This document shows positions 18,413 to 28,649 of a DNA stretch of 64,000 bases, piece after piece (the stretch's first letter is position 1; the number at the start of each line of letters is the position of its first letter). Both the position numbers and the translations under genes were made by a program. The DNA is from Arcobacter caeni. GTDB lineage: Bacteria; Campylobacterota; Campylobacteria; Campylobacterales; Arcobacteraceae. The notes below the pieces were generated by a model, which was not told where the DNA came from, searched no databases, and saw nothing but the letters and a program-made list of their open reading frames with translations. Location of the stretch: positions 1 through 64,000 of the forward strand of contig NZ_MUXE01000013.1 of the NCBI RefSeq assembly GCF_003063245.1. Reading direction: 5' to 3'.

Positions 18413-19454
18413 TATTGATTTTGTCCTTGTATGTTTAATTGCAGTATTATTTTATGTGACGATGCCTATTACTTCTACCAAAATATTATTCATCCCTAAA
18501 GGCAGTACTAGTTATATTATATCATACTTAAATAAAAATGGTTTTGAGATGGGTGTTGTTGATGAATTAGTTATAAAATCATTAGGTTATGTTCAAAGTG
18601 GTTGGATAGATATTAATCAAAATAAATTAACAAGAATGGATTTTATTTATAAATTGATTACTTCAAAAGCTGCGATTAAAAACATTACTTTAATTCCAGG
18701 TGAAACTTATTATATCTTTTTAAAAAAATTAGCATTAGAATTTAATTTATCAGAAGAAAAATTAATCGAATTGTATAATCAATATGCATATAAAGCAGAT
18801 GGAAATATTTTAGCAGAGACTTATTCTTTACCTCTTGGAATGAGAGAAGATTATATGATTTTTTATCTATTTTCTCAAACAAATAAGAAATATGAAGAGT
18901 TCTCTAAAAAAATCTTTGGATACTATGATAAAAGAAAATGGTTTAATTACTTAAGTTTAGCTTCTGTAATACAAAAAGAAGCAGCAATAACAAATGAAAT
19001 GCCGATCGTTTCAAGTGTTATTTACAATAGACTTAAAAAAGGTATGAAACTTCAAATGGATGGAACTTTGAATTATGGAGAGTTTTCAAATACGATAGTT
19101 ACTGCTGATAGAATAAGAGATGATAACACTACTTATAATACTTATAAATTTACAGGTCTTCCAAAAGATCCTGTTTGTGCTGTAAGTTTAGAAGCTATTA
19201 AAGCGGCAATTTTTCCTGTAAAAAGTGATTATTTATATTTTGTAAGAGAAAATAAAACAGGTCTTCATAAATTTGCCGTAACTTTTGAAGCACATCAAGC
19301 TAATATAAATGCCAATGTAGGTGTTGCAAAAACATATACAAAAGTTAAAGCAGATGAAACTTTAATTGATGCTGAAGCTGAAACTATTATGAAAACAGAT
19401 GTTTCAAAACAAAAACCTGTATCTATCAAAGATTTATTTAATAATGTAAATTAA
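18333..19454 (+). CDS. mltG: Endolytic murein transglycosylase MltG
   Basis: Cleaves nascent glycan strands at the inner membrane and so sets their length. The 373 residues comprise a basic cytoplasmic tail, TM at about 20-43, a LysM-like region and the YceG catalytic domain. The catalytic Glu216 sits in SVIQKEAAI, followed by SSVIYNRL, LQMDGTLNYG and YNTYKFTGLPKDPVCAVS. The ATG at 18333 is the only start that keeps the membrane anchor. Its first 80 bases overlap the 5' end of the minus-strand AsmA-like gene. A perfect hairpin follows the stop. Confidence 0.92.
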   Translation: MPVYKNEKNEIIIKKRKRKVGLIIFNIIDFVLVCLIAVLFYVTMPITSTKILFIPKGSTSYIISYLNKNGFEMGVVDELVIKSLGYVQSGWIDINQNKLTRMDFIYKLITSKAAIKNITLIPGETYYIFLKKLALEFNLSEEKLIELYNQYAYKADGNILAETYSLPLGMREDYMIFYLFSQTNKKYEEFSKKIFGYYDKRKWFNYLSLASVIQKEAAITNEMPIVSSVIYNRLKKGMKLQMDGTLNYGEFSNTIVTADRIRDDNTTYNTYKFTGLPKDPVCAVSLEAIKAAIFPVKSDYLYFVRENKTGLHKFAVTFEAHQANINANVGVAKTYTKVKADETLIDAEAETIMKTDVSKQKPVSIKDLFNNVN

Positions 19455-19461
19455 CAAACTT

Positions 19462-21769
<2,308 letters not shown>

Positions 21770-21781
21770 TAACTTCAAATT

Positions 21782-21816
21782 GTAAAAGAGAAGATTTTTC
21801 TTCTCTTTTACTTTTC
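21782..21816 (+). terminator. Rho-independent terminator of icd
   Basis: Perfect 12-bp stem GTAAAAGAGAAG/CTTCTCTTTTAC with a six-base loop, followed by TTTTCCT, 12 bases after the icd stop. Confidence 0.85.
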
Positions 21817-21919
21817 CTAACTAACTTTTTTTCTAATATTTAAAACTTTTTCCCAATTAAAAATAAAAGCTAAGAGCTAAACTGTTATAATTTCTAATAA
21901 AAAATTTAAAGGTTCTATT

Positions 21920-22870
21920 TTGAATAAAAAAAGAGTAGGAATTGTGGGAGTTGGAAATGTTGGAGCAACATTAGCCTTTACTCTTGCAACAAAAGATATA
22001 TGTTCTTCGATTCTTTTAAAAGATAAAAGAGAAAATATAACTCAAGCTATGGCTCTTGATATTTCACAAGCAACAAATGCAGCAAATTCTAAAACAGTTA
22101 TTCATGCTTGTTTAAATGATGAAGAATTTAAAGATTGTGATGTTATTGTAATAACAGCTGGATTGCCAAGAAAACCTGGAATGAGTAGAGATGATTTACT
22201 TCTTACAAATGCAAAAATTATGATTTCTGTTATAAAAAGTATTATTCCACATAATCCCAATGCTATAATAATAATTGTTTCAAATCCTCTTGATGCGATG
22301 GTTTATACAGCCTTAAAAGCATCTAATTGGTCAAGAAATAGAATTATTGGAATGGCTGGAATTTTAGATAGTGCAAGAATGGCTCATTTTATTTTTGAAA
22401 AACTAGGATACGGGCAAGGACAAATTGAAGCTTCTGTTATGGGTGGGCATGGTGATGATATGGTTCCTCTTACTAATTTTTCAACAGTTGCTGGAGTTAG
22501 TTTAAATGAAGTTTTGTCAAAAGAAGATATTGAAGATATTGTAAATAAAACAAAAAATGGTGGAGCTCAAATTGTAAAATTATTAGAAACAGGTTCAGCA
22601 TATTATGCACCTGCTTATTCTACTATTTTGATGATTGAAGCTATTTTAAGTAATAAAAAGAAAATTTATCCTTGTGCTATTATGTTAGAAGGTGAATTTG
22701 GGTTTAAAGATATAGTTTCAGGAGTTCCTATAATGTTAGGAAGTAATGGAGCTGAAAAAATTATTGAATTAAACCTAAAAGAGGAGCAAAAAATACAATT
22801 TTCAAAATCTATTTCTTCTGTTAAAAGTTTGATAACTACTTTAGAAGAAAAAATATTTAATACAAAATAA
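21920..22870 (+). CDS. mdh: Malate dehydrogenase (LDH-like type)
   Basis: Interconverts malate and oxaloacetate with NAD. The 316-residue Rossmann protein begins with the dinucleotide loop GIVGVGNVGAT. The substrate-loop AGLPRKPGMSRDDLL has the Arg that selects malate over lactate, and the catalytic His sits in GGHGDDMVPL. It belongs to the LDH-like MDH class. The start is TTG preceded by AAAGG; no better ATG precedes the Rossmann strand. It is 12 bases upstream of a metal-binding-domain gene. Confidence 0.93.
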   Translation: MNKKRVGIVGVGNVGATLAFTLATKDICSSILLKDKRENITQAMALDISQATNAANSKTVIHACLNDEEFKDCDVIVITAGLPRKPGMSRDDLLLTNAKIMISVIKSIIPHNPNAIIIIVSNPLDAMVYTALKASNWSRNRIIGMAGILDSARMAHFIFEKLGYGQGQIEASVMGGHGDDMVPLTNFSTVAGVSLNEVLSKEDIEDIVNKTKNGGAQIVKLLETGSAYYAPAYSTILMIEAILSNKKKIYPCAIMLEGEFGFKDIVSGVPIMLGSNGAEKIIELNLKEEQKIQFSKSISSVKSLITTLEEKIFNTK

Positions 22871-22881
22871 AAGGAAAAAAT

Positions 22882-23160
22882 ATGAAACAAACATTAGAAG
22901 TTTTAAATGTAAAATGTAGTGGTTGTGCTAGTACATTAATAAAATCATTAAAAGATGAATTTGGTGAAGTTGAAGTAAATCTTGAAGTAATGCCAAGACA
23001 AATTACACTTAATGTTGAGGATGATAAAAAAGAAGTTTTAAAACAAAAATTGAGAAGTTTAGGTTATCCTTTGACTACAGATGAATTAAGTGGTTTAGAA
23101 AAAGCAACAACAACTGCAAAAAGTTTTGTTTCTTGTGCTATTGGAAAGTTTAATAGCTAA
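22882..23160 (+). CDS. Small heavy-metal-associated (HMA) domain protein
   Basis: This 92-residue cytoplasmic protein has a ferredoxin-like HMA fold in the first 65 residues. VKCSGCAST (residues 10-18) supplies the CxxC metal site, corresponding to GMTCxxC in copper chaperones. A further Cys lies near the C-terminus in SFVSCAIGKF. It could be a copper or zinc chaperone, but no transporter partner is adjacent. Start: ATG with AAGGAAAAAAT upstream, cotranscribed with mdh. Confidence 0.75.
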   Translation: MKQTLEVLNVKCSGCASTLIKSLKDEFGEVEVNLEVMPRQITLNVEDDKKEVLKQKLRSLGYPLTTDELSGLEKATTTAKSFVSCAIGKFNS

Positions 23161-23183
23161 TAATTTCAATATAAATAAATTTA

Positions 23184-23219
23184 TTTAAGAGTGAAAATAA
23201 TTTTTCACTCTTAAATTTT
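23184..23219. terminator. Bidirectional terminator between the HMA and acyltransferase genes
   Basis: Perfect 14-bp stem with TTTAAGAGTGAAAA as the left arm and a four-base loop, followed by TTTTA on plus. It lies between the convergent stops at 23160 and 23227. Confidence 0.85.
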
Positions 23220-23226
23220 AGCTTGA

Positions 23227-24375
23227 TTAATGTTTTACTAAACGACTATCAATCCATGCACCAATTGGTGTAGTTATTTTTTGTAATAACCAACTAACTA
23301 CGATAAATGTAACTAACCAAGCAATTACAGCAGCCCATGAAGGTAAATAATCAAAGAATATATCATAACGACCAATTAATGGCCAGTGAATTAAATATAC
23401 TTCAAATGAATAAAGTCCATATATTGATAAAAACTTATTATCAAATTTTTTAAGTGAAAAAATGACAATAAATGCAAACATTAAAATTATAGAAGTAAGT
23501 TGATCAACAAAATACCCTTTTCCTAAAATTGCTGTTAATGTAGGCCAATGATTAGCTGTTGTATGTAAAGACATATAAACTACAACTCCAAGCATTAAAG
23601 CAATAACGACATAAGGCATAAATTTAGCTTTATTTCTAAATTCTTTTAAATGCACAACAAATTTATTCTCTTTATCTTTTGTCTCAAATAAAACCCATGC
23701 AAATACAATACCTAATGAAAAAGCTACTGTATGTAATCTATGAAGCCAATTATCACCCATATTTAAAGGATTATAAACTCCAATTAATGTTGCAATTACA
23801 GCTAAGATAATTGCACTTAACCATGGTCTTTTTGTGCTAAACACTAAAGGAAAAAGTACATAAAACATCATCATCCAAGTTATATACCAAAATGGTGAGT
23901 TAACATCATCAAATCCTTCAGCAGTTGGAAACCAACCAAGTAAAGATTGAATCATGTAAGGAACAGTGTAATGAATATCTAAAAATATTGCATTTGCAGC
24001 AAAGATAAGAATAAGTGCTACCCAAAATGGAATAAAGATTTTTATTACTCTTCTTTTATAAAACTCAAAAATTGGAAGTGGTTTTTTCAACATTCCAACA
24101 GTTAAGCCATATCCTGACATGAAAAGAAATAAATCAACCCCAACTCCAGCAATAATAGAAAGAGGAAAAAGAAAATCAGCATTTGTAACTAGCATGTAAG
24201 CAAAATGTGCAAAAACAACTGTTAAAATACCTAACCCTTTTAACTCTTGAGTAACTGAAATAGGAAATAAATCTGTATGTTTTGCTCTTTTAAAAGTAAA
24301 AAGAACAACTGCAATTAAAACTGCAATAACAATAAGATTTGATTGATAAATATCGTCGGTAATAGTAATAGGCAT
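23227..24375 (-). CDS. Acyltransferase 3 family membrane protein
   Basis: This 382-residue integral membrane protein has about ten TM segments. It shows the acyltransferase-3 pattern: the conserved His in VVFAHFAYM near residue 57, GVGVDLFLFMSGYGLT, FYKRRVIKIFIPFW, and SPFWYITWMMMFYVLFPL. Family members O-acylate glycans or lipids at the inner membrane; the acceptor is unknown. The start is the ATG at 24375, with GGGAG eight bases upstream, in place of the in-frame TTG at 24387 that overlaps that ribosome site. It stands alone between two terminated units. Confidence 0.85.
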   Translation of the reverse strand: MPITITDDIYQSNLIVIAVLIAVVLFTFKRAKHTDLFPISVTQELKGLGILTVVFAHFAYMLVTNADFLFPLSIIAGVGVDLFLFMSGYGLTVGMLKKPLPIFEFYKRRVIKIFIPFWVALILIFAANAIFLDIHYTVPYMIQSLLGWFPTAEGFDDVNSPFWYITWMMMFYVLFPLVFSTKRPWLSAIILAVIATLIGVYNPLNMGDNWLHRLHTVAFSLGIVFAWVLFETKDKENKFVVHLKEFRNKAKFMPYVVIALMLGVVVYMSLHTTANHWPTLTAILGKGYFVDQLTSIILMFAFIVIFSLKKFDNKFLSIYGLYSFEVYLIHWPLIGRYDIFFDYLPSWAAVIAWLVTFIVVSWLLQKITTPIGAWIDSRLVKH

Positions 24376-24478
24376 ATATGCTCCCAAGTTTTTTTGATAG
24401 TTTTTTGAAAACTTGAATTTTTACAAGTTACAATAAACGCATAGTATAATTATAACTACTTATAAATAAAAAACGAAA

Positions 24479-25447
24479 TTATTTAAGAAATACTTTAATA
24501 TTATCTATATTTTTTGCATCAGCAAACTTATCTAATAATGAAGCTAATTGAATTACTTCATTATTTTTCATTCTAATACAACCACTTGATTCATTTGTTC
24601 CAATTGTATTTTCACTTAAAGTTCCATGTATTCTAAAAGTATTTTTGCCATCTACAATATGAGTAAGATTAATTTTAGCAGCACCCATATAATTATATTT
24701 ATTCCCAGGAGGCACAACTTTTGGTAAATCTATTCCTCTTTTTTTAAAAGTATCAATAGTATCTTGTGTTGGATACCAAAAAGGTCTTAAAGTAATAGAA
24801 GTTACACTACCCTCACCTGTTGGCTTTTTTATTTCATCTTTTCCTGTTGAAACAACATAAGTTTGAATATTTTTAGTTTTATTATTAACTTTTCCTTTTA
24901 AAACCATAAGATTTTTTGATGAATCAACTTCAATTATTAATTGTTCATATAAAGTTATATTAAGAGTTGGATCACTTTTTAAAATACTATTATTTATCGC
25001 TTTATTTTTTATTTCACTATTTTTCTCAAATTTATATTTTTTAATTTCATCAAAATAATTCATTCCAAGAAAGTTTTCATTTAAAATATTTGATTTCTCA
25101 TTTTTTGAATTTAAATCTATAAAAAGAGGATTATTATCATTAATTTGCTCTAAATTATAAGATAATTCTTTCACAAATGATTTTTCTGTTTTTATAAAAC
25201 TAGAAACTTTTTTGATTGTATTATTAGCTTCATCAATAGTTTTAAATGAGCCATAATAAGTTTTAAATTTTTTATCTTTATCTTTTACAATAAAAACTTC
25301 TAAATTATTATCTTTTACAATCTTTCTTTTACAATTCATTGCTCCATCAAAATTCAAAGTTGTACAAACAGCAATTGTATAGGTTTTAATATTTGTACAA
25401 TTAAGTACTAATTGAAAAAATAATATAAAAAAAATAACTCTTTTCAT
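24479..25447 (-). CDS. L,D-transpeptidase (YkuD) with N-terminal SPOR-like domain
   Basis: This secreted 322-residue peptidoglycan enzyme has a signal peptide at 1-20. A SPOR-like module follows at about 22-100 (YTIAVCTTLN, then KTYYGSFKTIDEA), which would bind denuded glycan. The C-terminal YkuD domain has catalytic His274 and Cys290 in the pattern IHG-x14-SGCIRM. It would form 3-3 crosslinks, attach lipoproteins or trim tetrapeptides. H. pylori Csd6 and C. jejuni Pgp2 are shape-determining YkuD relatives with a different domain order. It follows the preceding gene by seven bases as the last gene of a four-gene operon. Confidence 0.85.
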   Translation of the reverse strand: MKRVIFFILFFQLVLNCTNIKTYTIAVCTTLNFDGAMNCKRKIVKDNNLEVFIVKDKDKKFKTYYGSFKTIDEANNTIKKVSSFIKTEKSFVKELSYNLEQINDNNPLFIDLNSKNEKSNILNENFLGMNYFDEIKKYKFEKNSEIKNKAINNSILKSDPTLNITLYEQLIIEVDSSKNLMVLKGKVNNKTKNIQTYVVSTGKDEIKKPTGEGSVTSITLRPFWYPTQDTIDTFKKRGIDLPKVVPPGNKYNYMGAAKINLTHIVDGKNTFRIHGTLSENTIGTNESSGCIRMKNNEVIQLASLLDKFADAKNIDNIKVFLK

Positions 25448-25454
25448 CTATAAC

Positions 25455-26033
25455 TTATAATGACTTAACTATTTGTTCTAAGCTAATTTTAGAATTTTCT
25501 TCAGAAATTCCTTTTTCTAAACTATTTAATTCAACTAAACCTTCATCTGTTTTAATAATAGTTCCATCACTATTTAGCTTATAAATGAAATATTTATTTT
25601 GTGTATTATCTTTTAAATCTAAACTATTCATAAAAAAACCATTTGAATCATTTATCAAAGGAATTTTTGAATTTTTATACATTTCTTCTAATTTTCCATT
25701 TACTGCTAATTGTTTTATTAACCAAGGAGTATTTGAAATATTCGCTATTAAAACTATATTTTTATCTGTATATTTGTATAAATCTTTAAATAAAACCAAA
25801 CTATCATGATTTAAAACTATTATATATTTTTCAACACCTTTTTTAAAAAGTGTTTCAGCTTTTGTATAAGGATTATTTGATACAAGGTCAAAATGTCCTG
25901 GAATAAAATCTATATTTAGAACCTTTTTATTTTGGTCTATCTCATTTTTATTTGGATTTTTTGGCGCTGTTAAATAAGCCAAAAGACCAAATCCTATTAT
26001 TCCTAAAAATACTATTTTAAATATATTTTTCAT
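25455..26033 (-). CDS. Membrane-anchored periplasmic protein of unknown function
   Basis: This 192-residue protein has one N-terminal TM (residues 4-21, FKIVFLGIIGFGLLAYL). The periplasmic part has alternating strand/helix patterns (YIIVLNHDSLVLFKDLYKY, NIVLIANISNTPWLIKQL) reminiscent of a thioredoxin-like fold but with no cysteine. I recognise no family. The start is the ATG at 26033, with AGGAAAAAA upstream and a four-base ATGA overlap with the preceding gene; a further 13 codons are open upstream. The neighbours suggest an envelope role with the L,D-transpeptidase. Confidence 0.6.
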   Translation of the reverse strand: MKNIFKIVFLGIIGFGLLAYLTAPKNPNKNEIDQNKKVLNIDFIPGHFDLVSNNPYTKAETLFKKGVEKYIIVLNHDSLVLFKDLYKYTDKNIVLIANISNTPWLIKQLAVNGKLEEMYKNSKIPLINDSNGFFMNSLDLKDNTQNKYFIYKLNSDGTIIKTDEGLVELNSLEKGISEENSKISLEQIVKSL

Positions 26034-27220
26034 TTTTTTCCTATTACTTTGTTTTTTTGTTTTTTTGCCCATCTTTTAAATAATCGATAAGTTGTCAAAT
26101 TATCTTTTATTTCTTTATTATTAATTATATGTTCTACTAATTCGTTTGCCAAATAAGGTGATAAAACAAATCCTCGTCCACCTACTCCATTTATTACATA
26201 TAAATTATTTATAGTTTCTAACATAGAGTTTTTAATATGAGTTCCATTTAATAAATGAGGATATTTTTCAATACTTTTTTTAGAATCAACTAAAGCTCCA
26301 AGCATTGGAAAATAATCATTGCTAGAAGCTCTTGCTCCTATTTTTACATCAATTACTTCCACATTTTCAAGCTTAATAATATCATTTGCTAAAGCTATTA
26401 GTTTTAAAGAATCACTATTAATAATAGAATCATTATAACATCTACTACAAGCATTTATATTCGCCGTTTCTATGCAATAATTACATATATTTTTATCACA
26501 ATTAAACTTATGATGAGTCGCACCTATTGATACTTTAAAAAGCTTCGTATTTTCTATTTTAGAAGCTTTTGAAACGGAACACTCTTTGTGATAATTTATT
26601 TTAGTTTCAGTGCTAGTAATAACATCAATTTTTTGTCCCCAAACGCCTCTTATATCAAAATACTCTTCTTTTATGTGTTTAACATCAGCTCCCGTTGTTA
26701 AAATAATATTTTCAGCATAAATTTCATCATTTATTATCCAAATAAAATTCTCATTTTGCTCTAACTTTATAACATTATATGAAAGCTTTTTTTCAATGTT
26801 TTCTGTTAGTTTTTCACAAATTAAAGAAGGAGTTATTTGAGATCCTATTTCAAAGAAATATCCATCATTCATTTGCTTATATTCAAAATCCATATATGGT
26901 TTATAAGAGTCAAACTTATCTGCATCTTCTTGATTTTTTGGAATTCTGCATACTCCACAATTATTTATTAATTCTTGTCCTAAATTTTTATAAAAATTTG
27001 TAGAAAAAATCAAAGATTTTGTAATTAAATCTTTAAAATCATTTGGTTTACCCAAAAGTGGAGATAAAAATGCACCAGCTGCGCCACTTGCTCCAAATGC
27101 AACAGCACTATTTCTATCTATTAATAATATTGATTTTGAATATTTAGATAAAAAATGAGCCATTGAACATCCAGCAATTCCAGCTCCTACAATTACATAA
27201 TCAAACTCTTTTTTATTCAT
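26030..27220 (-). CDS. MnmC-like FAD-dependent oxidoreductase
   Basis: This 396-residue DAO-family flavoprotein opens with an FAD loop YVIVGAGIAGCSMAHFL (residues 7-23). It then has GASGAAGAFLSPLLGKPN, typical of the MnmC oxidoreductase half that removes carboxymethyl from cmnm5(s2)U34 of tRNA. The C-terminal VINGVGGRGFVLSPYLANELV completes the FAD site. The methyltransferase half of bifunctional MnmC is absent. A cysteine-rich insertion lies near residues 241-261. The start at 27220 has GAAGAT upstream and overlaps the rhodanese stop by eight bases; an upstream in-frame extension into that gene is unlikely. Confidence 0.75.
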   Translation of the reverse strand: MNKKEFDYVIVGAGIAGCSMAHFLSKYSKSILLIDRNSAVAFGASGAAGAFLSPLLGKPNDFKDLITKSLIFSTNFYKNLGQELINNCGVCRIPKNQEDADKFDSYKPYMDFEYKQMNDGYFFEIGSQITPSLICEKLTENIEKKLSYNVIKLEQNENFIWIINDEIYAENIILTTGADVKHIKEEYFDIRGVWGQKIDVITSTETKINYHKECSVSKASKIENTKLFKVSIGATHHKFNCDKNICNYCIETANINACSRCYNDSIINSDSLKLIALANDIIKLENVEVIDVKIGARASSNDYFPMLGALVDSKKSIEKYPHLLNGTHIKNSMLETINNLYVINGVGGRGFVLSPYLANELVEHIINNKEIKDNLTTYRLFKRWAKKQKNKVIGKK

Positions 27221-27542
27221 TTTTATCTTCTTCTTTCTCAAAAAGTTGAAGATTTGGTCTGAAATAACCTCTTCCACCTTTTAAACTAATACATTTATGA
27301 TTTGGAAACTTTTTTTTATAATATTCAAGTCTTTCTTTTGTTGTTTTTCCAGTATCACAATAAAAAACAAAAACGGAATTTTCAGGAAATTGTTGCATTA
27401 AAGGTGGATTATAGATCATAGTTTCAATATTTGCAATAGGCTTTAAAATTGTATCTATTAAGATTACTTTGATATTTTTTGATTCAAGATCTCTCTTGTT
27501 TTTTAAAAATTCTTGTTGAGTCCATTCATCTTTAGAAAACAT
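27213..27542 (-). CDS. Rhodanese-like sulfurtransferase domain protein
   Basis: This 109-residue single-domain protein has the rhodanese active-site loop with Cys in FYCDTGKTTKERL (about residues 60-72), followed by ISLKGGRGYFRP. It could carry a persulfide and donate sulfur. It is the first gene of the operon and overlaps the MnmC-like gene. A tRNA-modification link is attractive, since MnmC substrates often carry 2-thiouridine. This is inference. Confidence 0.75.
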   Translation of the reverse strand: MFSKDEWTQQEFLKNKRDLESKNIKVILIDTILKPIANIETMIYNPPLMQQFPENSVFVFYCDTGKTTKERLEYYKKKFPNHKCISLKGGRGYFRPNLQLFEKEEDKNE

Positions 27543-27658
27543 AAATAATTATTCCCTTTGCTTTAAAGCAGAATATTAGTATATTCCCTATTAAAAAAAA
27601 GTAATTTTTATAAGATTTTAGATAAAATGACTCTTCAATTGAATATTAGGAATGATTT

Positions 27659-28030
27659 ATGAAGATTTTGGTTACTGATGATTCTAAAATGGCAAGAAAA
27701 ATGGTTATAAAGATATTAAATGATGTATTAAATGAAAATGTTGAAATTTTTGAAGGTCAAAATGGGCAAGAAGCTTTGGATTTATATAAAGAACATTTAC
27801 CAAAAATAGTTTTTCTTGATTTAACTATGCCTGTTATGGATGGATTTGAAGCTCTAGCAAAAATTAAAGAGTTTGATAAAAATGCAAAAGTCGTGATTAT
27901 TTCAGCAGATATTCAAAAATTATCTATGGATAAAGCTCTACAATTAGGGGCATTTAATTTTATTAAAAAACCTATTGATTTAGAAAAAATGCAACAAATT
28001 CTTAGTAAAATCAATGAATTGGATAAATAA
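27659..28030 (+). CDS. Single-domain response regulator (CheY-like)
   Basis: This 123-residue receiver domain has no output domain. It has the acidic pair Asp7-Asp8, phospho-acceptor Asp54 in VFLDLTMPVMDG, a Ser in VVIISAD and Lys104 in FIKKPI. Its stop overlaps the start of the CheC-type gene (TAATGA), and a histidine kinase gene follows. It is therefore probably the phosphorylated partner in a three-gene module. Confidence 0.92.
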   Translation: MKILVTDDSKMARKMVIKILNDVLNENVEIFEGQNGQEALDLYKEHLPKIVFLDLTMPVMDGFEALAKIKEFDKNAKVVIISADIQKLSMDKALQLGAFNFIKKPIDLEKMQQILSKINELDK

Positions 28031-28647
28031 TGAAATCTGATATAACTTTAACGGAAGATGAAAAAGATTGCTTACAAGAACTTATGAATGTGGCTTACGG
28101 AAGTGCAACAGCTGCAATTACTGAAATTCTTGATGCTTTTGCAAAACTATCTATTCCAAAAATTCAAATTATAAATTCGAGTGAATTAAAAACTTATTTA
28201 TCAAAAGAATTAAACCTTGAAGTTGAACATTTAGTATCTTTACAACAAATAAATGGAACTCTTTGTGGTGAAAATATGTTTGTAATTGATAAACAATCAG
28301 CAAAAAATATAGCTTATAAATTTGGTCTTGAAGAAGATGAAGTGAATGATGAAGAAATAGCTGATGTTGTTTTAGAAATAACAAATATCCTATCATCATC
28401 AACTATTAGTAAATTAGCTGAAGATATTGATACAAATGTATCTTTTTCAGCACCAACAATAAAAACCTTAAATTCAATAGATCAACTAAAAAATTTATTT
28501 ATTTCAAAATATGAAAAAGTAATTATTATATCAACTCAACTGAAATTTGAAGATTTAGATATAAATGCGGAATTATTTATTTTTACAACTGATAATTCTA
28601 TTTTATATATAAAAGAAAAACTAAAAAAAATATTAGATGAGCTTTAA
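28030..28647 (+). CDS. CheC-family CheY-P phosphatase
   Basis: This 205-residue protein has two complete CheC/CheX/FliY active-site signatures of the form D/S-x3-E-x2-N-x22-P: Asp13, Glu17, Asn20, Pro43 and Asp112, Glu116, Asn119, Pro142. Both are intact, as in enzymes that hydrolyse the aspartyl phosphate of receivers. It sits between a CheY-like gene and a kinase gene with one-base overlap and two-base spacing. Its target is thus very probably the adjacent regulator. It has no FliY C-terminal domain. Confidence 0.88.
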   Translation: MKSDITLTEDEKDCLQELMNVAYGSATAAITEILDAFAKLSIPKIQIINSSELKTYLSKELNLEVEHLVSLQQINGTLCGENMFVIDKQSAKNIAYKFGLEEDEVNDEEIADVVLEITNILSSSTISKLAEDIDTNVSFSAPTIKTLNSIDQLKNLFISKYEKVIIISTQLKFEDLDINAELFIFTTDNSILYIKEKLKKILDEL

Positions 28648-28649
28648 TT

